DNA from: Methanolobus profundi
GTDB taxonomy: Archaea; Halobacteriota; Methanosarcinia; Methanosarcinales; Methanosarcinaceae
Assembly: GCF_900114835.1 (NCBI RefSeq)
Contig: NZ_FOUJ01000003.1
Span: forward strand, 124,001-188,000
Length of the DNA stretch: 64,000 nucleotides
Direction of reading: 5' to 3'
Numbering within the stretch: position 1 is the first letter of the stretch; each line of letters begins with the position of its first letter. The translations under genes and the position numbers were made by a program. Of the stretch, positions 1 through 8,846 are shown in pieces. The notes below the pieces were generated by a model. The model searched no databases, had not been told where the DNA came from, and saw only the letters and a program-made list of their open reading frames with translations.

Positions 1-55
1 TAGGTGTCTTAATTATATCTAAACTAAACATATTTCACTTAAAGAGGTACATACA

Positions 56-1063
56 ATGGCACAGATGTATTATGATAACGATGCTGATCTTGACTTACTC
101 AAAGGTAAAAAGATCGCTGTAATGGGTTACGGAAGCCAGGGACATGCACAGGCACAGAACCTGCATGACTCAGGACTTGATGTAACAGTCGGTCTTAGAG
201 AAGGCAGCAGACGCTGGAAGCAGGCAGAAGAAGATGGCCTTAAGGTCATGACAGTTGCTGATGCAGCAAAGATGGCAGACGTCATCCAGATCCTCCTTCC
301 TGACGAGACACAGGCACAGGTATACTACGAAGCTATCGAGCCAGGACTTGAAGCTGGTAACGCGATCGTATTCTCACACGGATTCAACATCCACTACAAC
401 CAGATCATCCCACAGAAGGACATCGATGTCTACATGGTAGCTCCAAAGAGCCCGGGTCACCTTGTCAGAAGGACCTACGTAGAGGGTGCAGGAGTTCCAG
501 GTCTTGTAGCAGTCTACCAGGATGCAACAGGTAAGGCAATGGAATTGGCACTTGCACACGCAAAAGGTGTCGGATGTACCCGCGCAGGAGTATACAAGAC
601 ATCTTTCCGTGAGGAGACCGAGACAGATCTCTTTGGTGAACAGGTAGACCTTTGTGGTGGTGTCGCTTCACTCATCAAGACTTCATTCGAAGTACTTGTA
701 GAGGCAGGATACCAGCCAGAGATGGCATACTTCGAGACATGCCACGAGCTTAAGCTCATCGTCGACCTTATCCACGAGGGTGGCCTTGACAAGATGTGGT
801 ACTCAGTATCCAACACAGCAGAATACGGCGGAATGACCGTTGGACCTAAGGTCATCAACGAGCTTTCCAGAGAAGCTATGTACGAAGCACTTGAGAGGAT
901 ACAGAACGGAGAGTTCGCACGTGAGTTCGTACTCGAAGGCAAGGCAAACAGGCCGGTCCTTACCGCAATGGAGAGACAGGACAGAGAACATCCTCTGGAA
1001 GTCATCGGTAAAGAGATCAGGGCCAAGATGCCATGGCTCAACAGTGAACTTAATGAAAAGTAG
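56..1063 (+). CDS. ilvC: Ketol-acid reductoisomerase
   Basis: Cytosolic enzyme of valine, leucine and isoleucine synthesis: it isomerises and reduces 2-acetolactate or 2-aceto-2-hydroxybutyrate with NAD(P)H and Mg2+. The 335-aa product has the length of the short class I family. The Rossmann glycine motif GYGSQGHAQ lies at residues 24-32, the SHGFNIHY region near 108-115, and the acidic metal-binding segment TETDLFGEQ near 190. The ATG at 56 has a ribosome binding site AAGAGGT at 42-48, spacing 7. The gene ends in TAG inside a hairpin that looks like its terminator. Upstream genes (ilvB/ilvN would be usual partners) lie outside the window. Identification is secure. Confidence 0.97.
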   Translation: MAQMYYDNDADLDLLKGKKIAVMGYGSQGHAQAQNLHDSGLDVTVGLREGSRRWKQAEEDGLKVMTVADAAKMADVIQILLPDETQAQVYYEAIEPGLEAGNAIVFSHGFNIHYNQIIPQKDIDVYMVAPKSPGHLVRRTYVEGAGVPGLVAVYQDATGKAMELALAHAKGVGCTRAGVYKTSFREETETDLFGEQVDLCGGVASLIKTSFEVLVEAGYQPEMAYFETCHELKLIVDLIHEGGLDKMWYSVSNTAEYGGMTVGPKVINELSREAMYEALERIQNGEFAREFVLEGKANRPVLTAMERQDREHPLEVIGKEIRAKMPWLNSELNEK

Positions 1064-1090
1064 ACCAATTGGTCTACACAATCTTTTTTT
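1061..1090 (+). terminator. ilvC terminator hairpin
   Basis: A perfect 16-base palindrome at 1061-1076 (stem TAGACC, loop AATT) starts at the ilvC stop codon and is followed by seven T residues at 1084-1090. It is a typical stem plus U-tract. Confidence 0.7.
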
Positions 1091-1146
1091 ATTCCCGATT
1101 AGAATTGTTTTCTTACAGACCATTCCCTTTAACCGGAGGTATCGAT

Positions 1147-1668
1147 ATGCCAGAAGTAATTGACACTATCCTTTCAAGAAGAAGTATCAGAAAATACACA
1201 GAAGAGCCAGTTGAAGATAATGACATAAGAACCATACTTGATGCAGGAAGATGGGCACCATCAGGACTGAACAACCAGCCATGGAAATTCGTTGTCATAA
1301 AAGACAAAGGAACTATGGAAGAACTGGCAGGTTGCACACACTATTCCCAAATAGTCAGGAGTGCACCACTGCTGGTCGCTGTGTACCTTGATACCGAAAC
1401 TATGTACAACAAGACAAAAGATATACAGGCCATAGGTGCATCCATCCAGAATATGCTCCTTGCATGCTGTGACCTTGATCTCGGAGCAGTCTGGCTGGGC
1501 GAGATCCTCAACAATGCAAATAAAGTTAACTTGATTCTTAATTGTCCGGACTCACTTGAGCTAATGGCAGTGCTTGCGATCGGCAAACCTGCAGAAAGTG
1601 GGAAAGATGCTTCCAGAAAGGACATTAAAGACATAACATACAGTGAGAAGTACGGAATAGAATATTGA
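1147..1668 (+). CDS. Nitroreductase family protein (FMN)
   Basis: Nitroreductase-fold flavoprotein of 173 aa, probably cytosolic and NAD(P)H dependent; the physiological substrate cannot be read from sequence. The N-terminal FMN-phosphate motif RRSIRKY is at residues 10-16 and WAPSGLNNQPW at about 37-47; the C-terminal half has the family pattern ending in a GKP segment. The ATG at 1147 is chosen because GGAGG lies just upstream (about 1135-1139); a reading frame extends further back to a TTG at 1069, but that would run through the ilvC terminator. Short nitroreductases with two ferredoxin-like Cys clusters exist in methanogens, but this one has none. Function remains generic. Confidence 0.85.
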   Translation: MPEVIDTILSRRSIRKYTEEPVEDNDIRTILDAGRWAPSGLNNQPWKFVVIKDKGTMEELAGCTHYSQIVRSAPLLVAVYLDTETMYNKTKDIQAIGASIQNMLLACCDLDLGAVWLGEILNNANKVNLILNCPDSLELMAVLAIGKPAESGKDASRKDIKDITYSEKYGIEY

Positions 1669-1683
1669 GAAAAGAAGGAGGCT

Positions 1684-1784
1684 GAGACGAATTGTAATGA
1701 TTTGAAGGTTTGTTGGAGGTAGTAGATCGGCTTGACCCATTTTTTAGTAGACAAAGATCATTAAACAGGTCGACAATTCGTCTC
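1684..1784. other. 101-bp inverted-repeat element, possible structured RNA
   Basis: Between two convergent genes, GAGACGAATTGT at 1684-1695 is perfectly complementary to 1773-1784. A second inner pair, AATGAT at 1696-1701 with ATCATT at 1757-1762, continues the helix after an asymmetric bulge. The central part is GT-rich and carries no reading frame of note. It could be the 3' UTR of the nitroreductase mRNA, a small RNA or a decayed miniature mobile element; sequence alone does not decide. Confidence 0.45.
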
Positions 1785-1839
1785 TAAATCCTAAAATAGA
1801 GTTTATCATATATAAACGTTTGTCAAAATTAGCACTAAA

Positions 1840-1869
1840 TCAAGAAAAACTGATTTACTATGAAATCAG
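1840..1869 (-). terminator. topA terminator hairpin
   Basis: CTGATTT at 1850-1856 pairs with AAATCAG at 1863-1869 across a six-base loop. Read on the minus strand, the stem is followed by five T residues (1845-1849) and lies just after the topA stop, so it fits termination of topA. Confidence 0.65.
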
Positions 1870-1889
1870 ATTTGGTTGATTCAGTAATG

Positions 1890-4208
1890 TTACCTCTTTT
1901 TACCAGCACATTTCCGGTTAGCACAAAACTCCACAGCATCCTGTTTTTGCTCTTTCACGCGTATTAAGTGCCATCCACAGTGTTCACACATCTTATCCAG
2001 AACAGTAAGTCTACCTGATTTGGGTATAGATTGTGTATGTCCACATCTGTTAGTACAACCAAGGAAACGGGAATCCTTTGTAGTTATGAGGAACATAGAT
2101 CCGTCGCACACAGGACATGGTCCAACTACCTCAGGCGGGAAACATTTCTTTTCAAGATCACATGTGAAACATGGACCTATCCCTACTGCCCAATTGTATT
2201 TAGTTCCAACTTTAAGGACTGCAACCCCATCCTTTTCACACTGATGTGAACGCAGAACAGTAAGTGCTCCTGCTTTTGGGAGAGGATACGTATTTTTACA
2301 TTCAGGATAACCAGTACAACCAACGAACCTGCCTTTATCGGTCTTGATCATGTGAAGCATTCTTCCACATTCAGGACAGGTACCAACGAAGTTCTTCTTA
2401 TCCGTAGCTACCTGTTCATCCACAATTGTGCCTGCCATTCTTGCAGCAATGGCATCCTTGCTTGATGTGAGCTGAGAGTACATGGTCTTGATAAGTGTCG
2501 TTCCTTCAGAAAGAGCACCTTCAAGTGATTTCTTACCATCCTCCACATCCTGGATAAGCGATTCTATACGTGCCCTTATCTCAGGCTGTACCAGTATGGG
2601 AACCGTGGCATCCAGCGTATCCATCAGGGTGAAACCAGTGTCAAGAATAGCAATGGTCTTACCCTTTGTTTCAAAGTACCCTCTTTTCTTGTTGGTCTCG
2701 ATATGACTCGGAGCTGTAGCCTTGGTACCGATGCCATGTTTATCCATCAAAGTAAGGAGCTCCGCCTCAGTAAGCCTTTTTGGAGGTTTGGTCTCAGATT
2801 TGATATTCGTTATCTTCTTAACACCGAGCTGATCCTTTTCCTCGACCAAAGGCAATAGCTTATCGTTCTTGGTCTCGAATGGATAGACATCAAGCCAGCC
2901 TGCATTCTTGAGAATAGAACCTGTGACATCGAATATCTCTCCACCCACAAGAATCTCCATTCGTGTTTTCTCAAAGATGGCAGGCTGCATAAGATTTGCA
3001 AGGAAATGCCTTGATATAAGATCATAGACCTTCCATGCATTCGGCATCCTGATACTTCTCTCAATATCATCCTTTGATGCCGCTTTAATGGGATGGATAG
3101 GAGGATGGTCATGTCCGTCTTTAGTACCATTCCTGCATTTGATCTCACCGGCAGAGATTATCGAAAGAGCATATTTCTGGTAGATCCCCGATGAGAAAGC
3201 CACTACTTTGGACCTGAAATCAAAATCATCAGCATATTTATTCGTCTCTGTCCTCGGATAACTGGTAAATCCTGAAAGATATAACTGCTCTGCCGTTTCA
3301 AGTGCCTCCTCCGGACTCACACCCAGGAACTTGGAAGCACGCTTCAGGAACTCAGTGGTGTTCAATGGATATGGAGGATTTGTAAGAGCCTCTTTCACAC
3401 TTTTCTTGTCCACGATACCGGTATTACAGTCCTTTATCCGGGCGAATATCTCATCAGCTTTCTCTTTTTCATGGATATTACCTGCCCTGTGAACCCCGGT
3501 GAATTCCGCACCATCCGTAGTGAAAAGAGCCTCTATCTTCCAGAAATCCTTAGGTTTGAAGTTCTTTATCAGTTTCTCCCTCTCATAGACAAAACCACAT
3601 GTAGGGGTCTGGCAGGGACCAATGGAAATGACACCTTTGGTACGAGCCCTCTCCCTAACTGAAAGCGTCATGAAGCGTGTAAAAGCCGCACCCATCTTCA
3701 GATCAAGTATCTGACGGGCTTCTGCGGACATTGCCATATTATAGTCGGGCTCAACAAGATTAGAAAATGCCTTTTTTATCTCACTGGCAGACAATGATGA
3801 GAAACGTGCCCTTTTGACCGGAAATGAAGCAACCCTTTCAGCAATTTCCTTTGCCTCAAAACCAATATTCTCCCCTTCCCTGTCAAAGTCACATGCAAGG
3901 ACTACTTCAGTAGCGCCGCTGGCAAGAAGTGAAATAGCAGCAGCATAAGGTTTTTTGGTAACGTTCTTTACAGGAGGAGTATCCAGAAGGACCGCAGGAT
4001 CGCATTCACGCCAGTTGTTGAACTGCTCAGGAAAATCATATCCCATGATATGTCCGGCAAGACCCATGACCCGCCACTCTTTCCCGTTGATCTTAAAGTC
4101 GTATACAGGAAGACCTGCCACCGAAGCGCGGTTGTAGTGTCCGTCACTTAAGATCCCTGCTATCTGGGAAGCTGCCTTGTTCTTTTCCGTGAATACGACT
4201 ATAGACAT
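1890..4208 (-). CDS. topA: DNA topoisomerase I (type IA)
   Basis: Type IA topoisomerase of 772 aa that relaxes negatively supercoiled DNA through a 5'-phosphotyrosyl intermediate. The N-terminal Toprim domain is visible from its start SIVVFTEKNKAAS and the acidic motif DFDREGENIG near residues 106-115. The catalytic motif SYPRTET places the active tyrosine at residue 317. The C-terminal 170 residues carry at least two four-cysteine zinc ribbons (CPECGRM...GYPEC and CPVCDGS...NRCG) plus a last CEHC...CANRKC pair. Length and layout match euryarchaeal TopA. The ATG at 4208 is preceded on the minus strand by GGGGTG. It is divergent from the unknown gene starting at 4370. Confidence 0.96.
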   Translation of the reverse strand: MSIVVFTEKNKAASQIAGILSDGHYNRASVAGLPVYDFKINGKEWRVMGLAGHIMGYDFPEQFNNWRECDPAVLLDTPPVKNVTKKPYAAAISLLASGATEVVLACDFDREGENIGFEAKEIAERVASFPVKRARFSSLSASEIKKAFSNLVEPDYNMAMSAEARQILDLKMGAAFTRFMTLSVRERARTKGVISIGPCQTPTCGFVYEREKLIKNFKPKDFWKIEALFTTDGAEFTGVHRAGNIHEKEKADEIFARIKDCNTGIVDKKSVKEALTNPPYPLNTTEFLKRASKFLGVSPEEALETAEQLYLSGFTSYPRTETNKYADDFDFRSKVVAFSSGIYQKYALSIISAGEIKCRNGTKDGHDHPPIHPIKAASKDDIERSIRMPNAWKVYDLISRHFLANLMQPAIFEKTRMEILVGGEIFDVTGSILKNAGWLDVYPFETKNDKLLPLVEEKDQLGVKKITNIKSETKPPKRLTEAELLTLMDKHGIGTKATAPSHIETNKKRGYFETKGKTIAILDTGFTLMDTLDATVPILVQPEIRARIESLIQDVEDGKKSLEGALSEGTTLIKTMYSQLTSSKDAIAARMAGTIVDEQVATDKKNFVGTCPECGRMLHMIKTDKGRFVGCTGYPECKNTYPLPKAGALTVLRSHQCEKDGVAVLKVGTKYNWAVGIGPCFTCDLEKKCFPPEVVGPCPVCDGSMFLITTKDSRFLGCTNRCGHTQSIPKSGRLTVLDKMCEHCGWHLIRVKEQKQDAVEFCANRKCAGKKR

Positions 4209-4316
4209 GCTGCACCCCTATGTCCTGATAATAGATAAGAATTAAGCTTGCAGGGTGAAAGTAATGATCCTAACCTTAATTTGTGTAATAACAGTTTACA
4301 TATTTGTACTCAATTA

Positions 4317-4330
4317 TTTATATATTTTAA
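4317..4330 (+). promoter_or_regulatory. TATA-box promoter for 4370 operon
   Basis: TTTATATATTTTAA is a strong archaeal box A about 40-50 bases upstream of the start at 4370, leaving room for a short leader with a GGAGG ribosome binding site at about 4358. Confidence 0.55.
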
Positions 4331-4369
4331 AGTAATATCTGAAATATTAAGAATATTGGAGGCCAGTGC

Positions 4370-5230
4370 ATGAACCTAAAGATGGATTACAAGTTTAAAT
4401 TGAGAATTGTTGTGATAATTTCTATTTTACTTGTAGCAATGGTTTATGCCATCTCCGACCACCACATGATTCTCGGCTACAATAACGAGCCTCCGGTCAG
4501 ACCATGGAATATAATAGATCCACAGTCAGAATATGGAATTGAGCTGATATCCATAGCAGAGAAAGCAATTGAGAAAGAAGGTATTGATACTAATTATATT
4601 GCTATCCAGAACATTGCTCAGATATATCCGGATAATATCAGGCTGAGATCCCAGGGTGCAAATATCTTTTCCAGTGCTGTGATCTACTCATATGGTGACC
4701 TTGCTGATGAAGGAACTATCAAATTCTTTGAACCTGATCTTGACATATATAATGTCTATAATTATCATCTGGGCATCTACGGTAATCACTTGCCGGAAAA
4801 CAGGGGAAAGTATAGTAAAAACGTTGCAAGCATACCTCAAACATCAGGATGGGGAAAGGACTACAATTACAGGATAAATGGAGATTCCATAGAACTGACC
4901 GACCCTGTGACAAACAATATAATATTCATACTGTCTGATCACAAAATCGTTCAGGACGAGAGCAGGACAGGTACAATTACAGAGAAGGTCAATTCAGAAT
5001 ATGCTTTTGCCCGGCAACTGCTTCCCATAGATAAAGAGAAGCCGTACATGGTAATAGACATAACAGGTGAAACAAAAGAAAACTGGTCAACGATGGATGT
5101 TTATTTTCATGAAGGCCAACTTTACTCATTATACATAGAAGAAGGAACACGGGACATTTACAATGTAGCGATATCTCACACTGTAATATATTATGATGAA
5201 GAAGGGAACCCGATTGGGGAAGATCTCTAA
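4370..5230 (+). CDS. Membrane-anchored exported protein, unknown, paralog 1
   Basis: Not recognised. The 286-aa product has a positively charged start, one hydrophobic segment at about residues 12-27 without an obvious cleavage site or lipobox, and a long hydrophilic remainder, so it is probably an N-terminally anchored extracytoplasmic protein. It is a clear paralog of the next gene: both share IIDPQSEYG near the start of the outer domain, AEKAIE.EGIDT, a central GKDYNY segment, LPI.KEKPY, and a C-terminal YYDEEG. The ATG at 4370 follows GGAGG with good spacing. A 21-base gap to the second copy indicates an operon. No catalytic motif is visible. Confidence 0.7.
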   Translation: MNLKMDYKFKLRIVVIISILLVAMVYAISDHHMILGYNNEPPVRPWNIIDPQSEYGIELISIAEKAIEKEGIDTNYIAIQNIAQIYPDNIRLRSQGANIFSSAVIYSYGDLADEGTIKFFEPDLDIYNVYNYHLGIYGNHLPENRGKYSKNVASIPQTSGWGKDYNYRINGDSIELTDPVTNNIIFILSDHKIVQDESRTGTITEKVNSEYAFARQLLPIDKEKPYMVIDITGETKENWSTMDVYFHEGQLYSLYIEEGTRDIYNVAISHTVIYYDEEGNPIGEDL

Positions 5231-5251
5231 TAGCTATACTGAGGCTGATGT

Positions 5252-6037
5252 ATGAACCTTAAAGAAAATTACAAGATCATATTCATTGGTATTGCAATTA
5301 TCTCTGTTTCTTTTGTTACAGTGATCTATGAGATGTCAGAATCCCACAGACATACCATAATTGATCCCCAGTCAGAATATGGAAGGGAACTGACAGCTAT
5401 AGCTGAGAAAGCCATTGAGGGAGAAGGCATTGATACAAGATATCTACATTCTGGAAACCTTGTTCAGAAGTCATCAGGAACCATAACATTAACGTTTAGT
5501 GGTTCCAAGAGCTATTCCAGTGGTGTGGTCTACACCCATGCTAACTTTAGTGAAGATGAAACAGTTACTTTTTTTGCAGCAGACCTTGACAGATATGATT
5601 TACGCATTCAAACAGGTAAAAAGGGCGTAACCTTGTCTGAAATATATGGATATGGAAAAGATTACAACTATACCATTTATGATAACTCCATTGAACTAAT
5701 AAATCCCACAACAAACAAGGTCATGTTCGTTCTATCGAACTATACAGTCGATCAGGATGATAATAAAGCAGATATAATTGCAGATGAGATCAACTCCAAA
5801 TATGCCTCTGTGCAGCAACCTCTTCCTATCAACAAAGAGAAACCTTACATCATAATGGATGTAAATATGAATAATAAAAATGGTCATTTGATGATAGAAA
5901 CAGCATTCTATAAAGGTGAACTTTACTCAATGCACATACAAGAGAGTACAAAAAAAGAGGATGCAAAAAAAGGACTCTATACTACGACAATATCCCATGG
6001 AGTAAGATATTACGATGAAGAAGGAGAAGCAGCATAG
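5252..6037 (+). CDS. Membrane-anchored exported protein, unknown, paralog 2
   Basis: Not recognised. The 261-aa tandem paralog of 4370-5230 has the same topology: basic start, hydrophobic segment at about residues 8-27, then an outer domain. It is shorter, mainly because a Pro/Asn-rich stretch just after the anchor and part of the middle are missing. Shared blocks include IIDPQSEYG, AEKAIEGEGIDT, GYGKDYNY, LPINKEKPYI and GELYS. Many Asn-Xaa-Ser/Thr sequons fit a surface protein. The start ATG follows a weak GAGGCTG. Sequence divergence is high enough that the duplication is not recent. Confidence 0.7.
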   Translation: MNLKENYKIIFIGIAIISVSFVTVIYEMSESHRHTIIDPQSEYGRELTAIAEKAIEGEGIDTRYLHSGNLVQKSSGTITLTFSGSKSYSSGVVYTHANFSEDETVTFFAADLDRYDLRIQTGKKGVTLSEIYGYGKDYNYTIYDNSIELINPTTNKVMFVLSNYTVDQDDNKADIIADEINSKYASVQQPLPINKEKPYIIMDVNMNNKNGHLMIETAFYKGELYSMHIQESTKKEDAKKGLYTTTISHGVRYYDEEGEAA

Positions 6038-6296
6038 GATAATCTCGATCTTATCCATAGTAGAGTCTGTAAACGAAAGTGATTCTAAACAATTAATTAT
6101 TTCACAGGGATCCAGAGTTCCACAGTAGTGTTCTGTGCAAGGGACATCTGCCTGTGCATACCGATGAGTTTTGTTAGATGGAGTTCTTCAATTCGCAATA
6201 GCATCATAATTTCCTTTACATTTGTTCAATATCACTTTAACTTGAATCATAATAGAGTATCTTCTGGCCACTCTGAGGAAACAGATACAAAACAAC
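6038..6296. other. Intergenic region before thiC
   Basis: About 340 bases separate the paralog pair from the thiC start. They contain a short minus-strand frame (6097-6207) and the thiC promoter. I see no thiamin riboswitch (THI box) elements. Confidence 0.5.
6097..6207 (-). CDS. Possible 36-aa small protein or gene remnant
   Basis: A short open frame on the minus strand begins with two ATG codons at 6207 and 6204, preceded by AAAGGAAATT. The predicted peptide is amphipathic and ends in TTVELWIPVK. This looks protein-like rather than random, but I do not recognise it. It may be a small gene or the surviving 3' end of a degraded larger gene. Evidence is weak. Confidence 0.25.
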   Translation of the reverse strand: MMLLRIEELHLTKLIGMHRQMSLAQNTTVELWIPVK

Positions 6297-6297
6297 C

Positions 6298-6307
6298 CTA
6301 AATATTC
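6298..6307 (+). promoter_or_regulatory. Candidate thiC promoter
   Basis: CTAAATATTC resembles an archaeal TATA box about 75-80 bases before the thiC start. A palindrome ACATATATATGT follows near 6325-6336 and could be an operator or a second TATA. Confidence 0.4.
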
Positions 6308-6380
6308 AATAAGTGCTGTGAAACATATATATGTTGCAAGAATGTATCTGCACCTAAAGACACTGCATACCGGAGTTACA

Positions 6381-7664
6381 ATGACACTAATGGAAGATGC
6401 TAAGAAGGGCAAGATCACACCCCAGATGGAAGCCGTTGCAAGGGACGAAGGCATTGATGCAAAGACCATCTGTTCATGTGTTGCCAATGGGACCATAAGT
6501 ATCCCGAACAACCCTGTCAGGGACTGCAGGGTCGTGGGTATTGGAAGATACCTCAGTACAAAGATAAACGCTAATATCGGAACCTCACGGGACTACATCG
6601 ATATAGATGCAGAAATTGAGAAGGCAAAGACAGCGGAGACCTTCGGTGCAGATGCACTCATGGATCTTTCCACAGGAGGGGACCTTGACCTTATCAGGAA
6701 GAAGATAATGGATGCTGTGAACATCCCGATAGGTTCCGTGCCAATATACCAGGCAGCAGCCTCCCAGAAAACTGTTGTTGACATGACCTCTGACGACATG
6801 TTCAATGCAGTACGCAAACATGCAAAGGATGGTATCGATTTTATCACGATACATGCAGCTGTGAACCAGGATGCTTTGAAAAGGATCAAGCAGGGCAACA
6901 GGATAACTGATATAGTCAGCCGTGGAGGATCGTTCACCCTCGCATGGATGATGCATAATGGCGAAGATAATCCATTCTATTCAGAATACGATTACCTGAT
7001 GGAAATAGCATACGAGTACGACATGGCGATCAGTCTCGGTGATGGTATGAGACCGGGATGCATACATGATGCTTCAGACGGACCATCGTTCATGGAATTC
7101 ATAACCCTTGGAGAGCTCGTAAAGAGAACAAGGGAAGCAAATATCCAGTGTTTTGTAGAAGGACCCGGACATGTCCCTATTGATGAGATAGAGCTCAGCG
7201 TAAAGGGAATGAAGAACCTTTGTGATAATGCTCCACTATATCTTCTTGGTCCCCTTGTCACTGATATCGCACCAGGATATGACCATATCACCGGAGCCAT
7301 CGGAGGAACATTTGCAGGCATGTGCGGAGCGGATTTCCTGTGCATGACCACACCGGCAGAGCATCTTGCACTCCCGACAAATGATGATATCCGTGAAGGT
7401 ACCATTGTCACAAGGATAGCAGCCCATGCAGCTGATCTTGCAAAAGAAGGACAGAAAGAACGTGCAAGAGCAGTTGATAACAAAATGGCACATGCACGTA
7501 AGAACCTTGACTGGGACACACAGTTCGAACTTGCCATTGACGGTGAGAAGGCTAAGAACATAAGGGACAGCAGGAACACCGGAAGTGAAGCATGTTCCAT
7601 GTGCGGTGACCTCTGTGCTATGAAAATAGTCAGCAAGGCACTTGAAGATGAGAAGAAGAAATAA
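6381..7664 (+). CDS. thiC: Phosphomethylpyrimidine synthase ThiC
   Basis: Radical-SAM enzyme that converts aminoimidazole ribotide to hydroxymethylpyrimidine phosphate for thiamin. The 427-aa protein is colinear with the archaeal family: conserved [28 protein letters not shown] and [16 protein letters not shown] blocks. The C-terminal cluster motif reads [11 protein letters not shown] near residues 407-417, i.e. Cys-X2-Cys-X3-Cys; the well-known bacterial motif is CX2CX4C, so the spacing is one residue shorter here. The start at 6381 is preferred because GGAG lies at 6372-6375 and the upstream in-frame extension is not family-like. It stands alone, without other thi genes nearby. Confidence 0.93.
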   Translation: MTLMEDAKKGKITPQMEAVARDEGIDAKTICSCVANGTISIPNNPVRDCRVVGIGRYLSTKINANIGTSRDYIDIDAEIEKAKTAETFGADALMDLSTGGDLDLIRKKIMDAVNIPIGSVPIYQAAASQKTVVDMTSDDMFNAVRKHAKDGIDFITIHAAVNQDALKRIKQGNRITDIVSRGGSFTLAWMMHNGEDNPFYSEYDYLMEIAYEYDMAISLGDGMRPGCIHDASDGPSFMEFITLGELVKRTREANIQCFVEGPGHVPIDEIELSVKGMKNLCDNAPLYLLGPLVTDIAPGYDHITGAIGGTFAGMCGADFLCMTTPAEHLALPTNDDIREGTIVTRIAAHAADLAKEGQKERARAVDNKMAHARKNLDWDTQFELAIDGEKAKNIRDSRNTGSEACSMCGDLCAMKIVSKALEDEKKK

Positions 7665-7688
7665 TTCTCTATTTTATCTTAATTAAAA

Positions 7689-7710
7689 AAAAGGACTGGA
7701 AAGTCCTTTT
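7689..7710. terminator. Bidirectional terminator thiC / peroxiredoxin
   Basis: AAAAGGACT (7689-7697) and AGTCCTTTT (7702-7710) form a 9-bp stem with loop GGAA, flanked by A-tract and T-tract on opposite sides. It suits both convergent genes. Confidence 0.75.
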
Positions 7711-7744
7711 CTATTAATTTTAAATTTGTTCTTGACTATCTGCT

Positions 7745-8602
7745 TTATCCCTGTTTCTTAAAGCACATGAACCAGTCAAGACAGTACTTACCCTCTTCTT
7801 CTGATTCGACCCTTTGCTTAGCAGTCCCACAAGAACCAGGAGGTGGAATTATCACATCATCGCCTGGCTGCCAGTTTGCAGGTGTTGCAACATTCTCAGC
7901 ATCAGACTTCTGCATCGCAAGCAAAAGCCTCTTGATCTCATCCATATTCCTTCCGTTAGAAAGAGGATAATAGACAATAGCCCTTATCTTTGCCTTCGGG
8001 TCGATCATGAACACTGCCCTTACAGCCTGTGTATCCGAGGCATTTGGCTGTACCATTCCGAACTTCTTTGCAACATCCATCTTAAGATCTGCGATCACAG
8101 GGAAGGTGATCTCTACATCCTTCATTCCCTTGTACTCTATCTTTTCCTTGATGGTACGCAGCCATGCAATATGGGCATAGATACTGTCAATGGACAGACC
8201 CAGTAACTCAGCATTGAGTGCTTTGAACTCATCCTGCATGCTTGCAAAGGTCATGAACTCAGTAGTACAGACCGGAGTAAAGTCAGCAGGATGACTGAAA
8301 AGTATGACCCACTTACCTTTGTAGTCCTTTGGGAAATTTATCTCGCCTGCTGTTGTCACTGCTGTGAATGAAGGAGCACTGTCACCTATTAAAGGCATTG
8401 TTACAGGTTCTCCGGGAGAGATCTCACCCATACCTGCTTTTAACTTCTTCATACTGGTGTCAAGATATTCATTGATATCCTTTACCTGTTTATCAAATTC
8501 CTTTTCCAGTTCCAGATCCTTTATGTTCCTGGAAATGTATTTCCTCATATCTTTAAATTGCTCTTCCAGATACTTCTTTGTGTCTTTTTTCTCATCCATC
8601 AT
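7745..8602 (-). CDS. Peroxiredoxin (Prx6-like) with N-terminal helical extension
   Basis: Thiol peroxidase reducing H2O2 and organic peroxides. The thioredoxin-fold domain begins near residue 70 and has the active-site block HPADFTPVC, giving peroxidatic Cys112. The C-terminal arm contains PPPGSCG (Cys258) and YCLDWFMC (Cys274, Cys280), like archaeal 1-Cys-type enzymes that resolve through C-terminal cysteines. The first 70 residues are unusual: a Lys/Glu-rich, probably coiled-coil segment that most family members of about 215-250 aa lack, making this protein 285 aa. Two ATG codons (8602, 8599) are possible starts. It is transcribed alone and is convergent with thiC. Confidence 0.9.
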   Translation of the reverse strand: MMDEKKDTKKYLEEQFKDMRKYISRNIKDLELEKEFDKQVKDINEYLDTSMKKLKAGMGEISPGEPVTMPLIGDSAPSFTAVTTAGEINFPKDYKGKWVILFSHPADFTPVCTTEFMTFASMQDEFKALNAELLGLSIDSIYAHIAWLRTIKEKIEYKGMKDVEITFPVIADLKMDVAKKFGMVQPNASDTQAVRAVFMIDPKAKIRAIVYYPLSNGRNMDEIKRLLLAMQKSDAENVATPANWQPGDDVIIPPPGSCGTAKQRVESEEEGKYCLDWFMCFKKQG

Positions 8603-8761
8603 ATCACATCATTCTTTGGTAGTATGAACTACAGGAACAGATAATAGATCAATGAATATCTGCCCGCACTCCAATGAATATAAAGAAGTCCAAACATAAG
8701 AAGTTGGTTGTTGTCCAATCAATATTTATACTGTTGAACACGAAATATAACATTGCGTAAC

Positions 8762-8773
8762 AAAATATAAATA
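8762..8773 (+). promoter_or_regulatory. Candidate promoter for 8847 sensor kinase
   Basis: AAAATATAAATA is a good box A about 75 bases upstream of the kinase start. The 17 bases AAAATATAAATACAGCA recur exactly at 12712-12728, upstream of the marC-like gene. Confidence 0.45.
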
Positions 8774-8846
8774 CAGCACTATACAAGTTGGTAATGATAA
8801 CTATCAAAATCTCTAGCCTCCTGAATTGGAGACCTAGCCCAAAAAA

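Noticed and set aside
514-1068. 184-codon minus-strand frame opposite ilvC
   Set aside because: Shadow of a highly conserved gene; low-complexity Ser/Leu-rich translation typical of antisense frames.
1061-1100. Pyrrolysine read-through of the ilvC TAG stop
   Set aside because: IlvC is already full length and the TAG starts a terminator palindrome; the extension would be only 12 codons.
6210-6380. Thiamin riboswitch before thiC
   Set aside because: None of the conserved THI-box segments are present in the leader.
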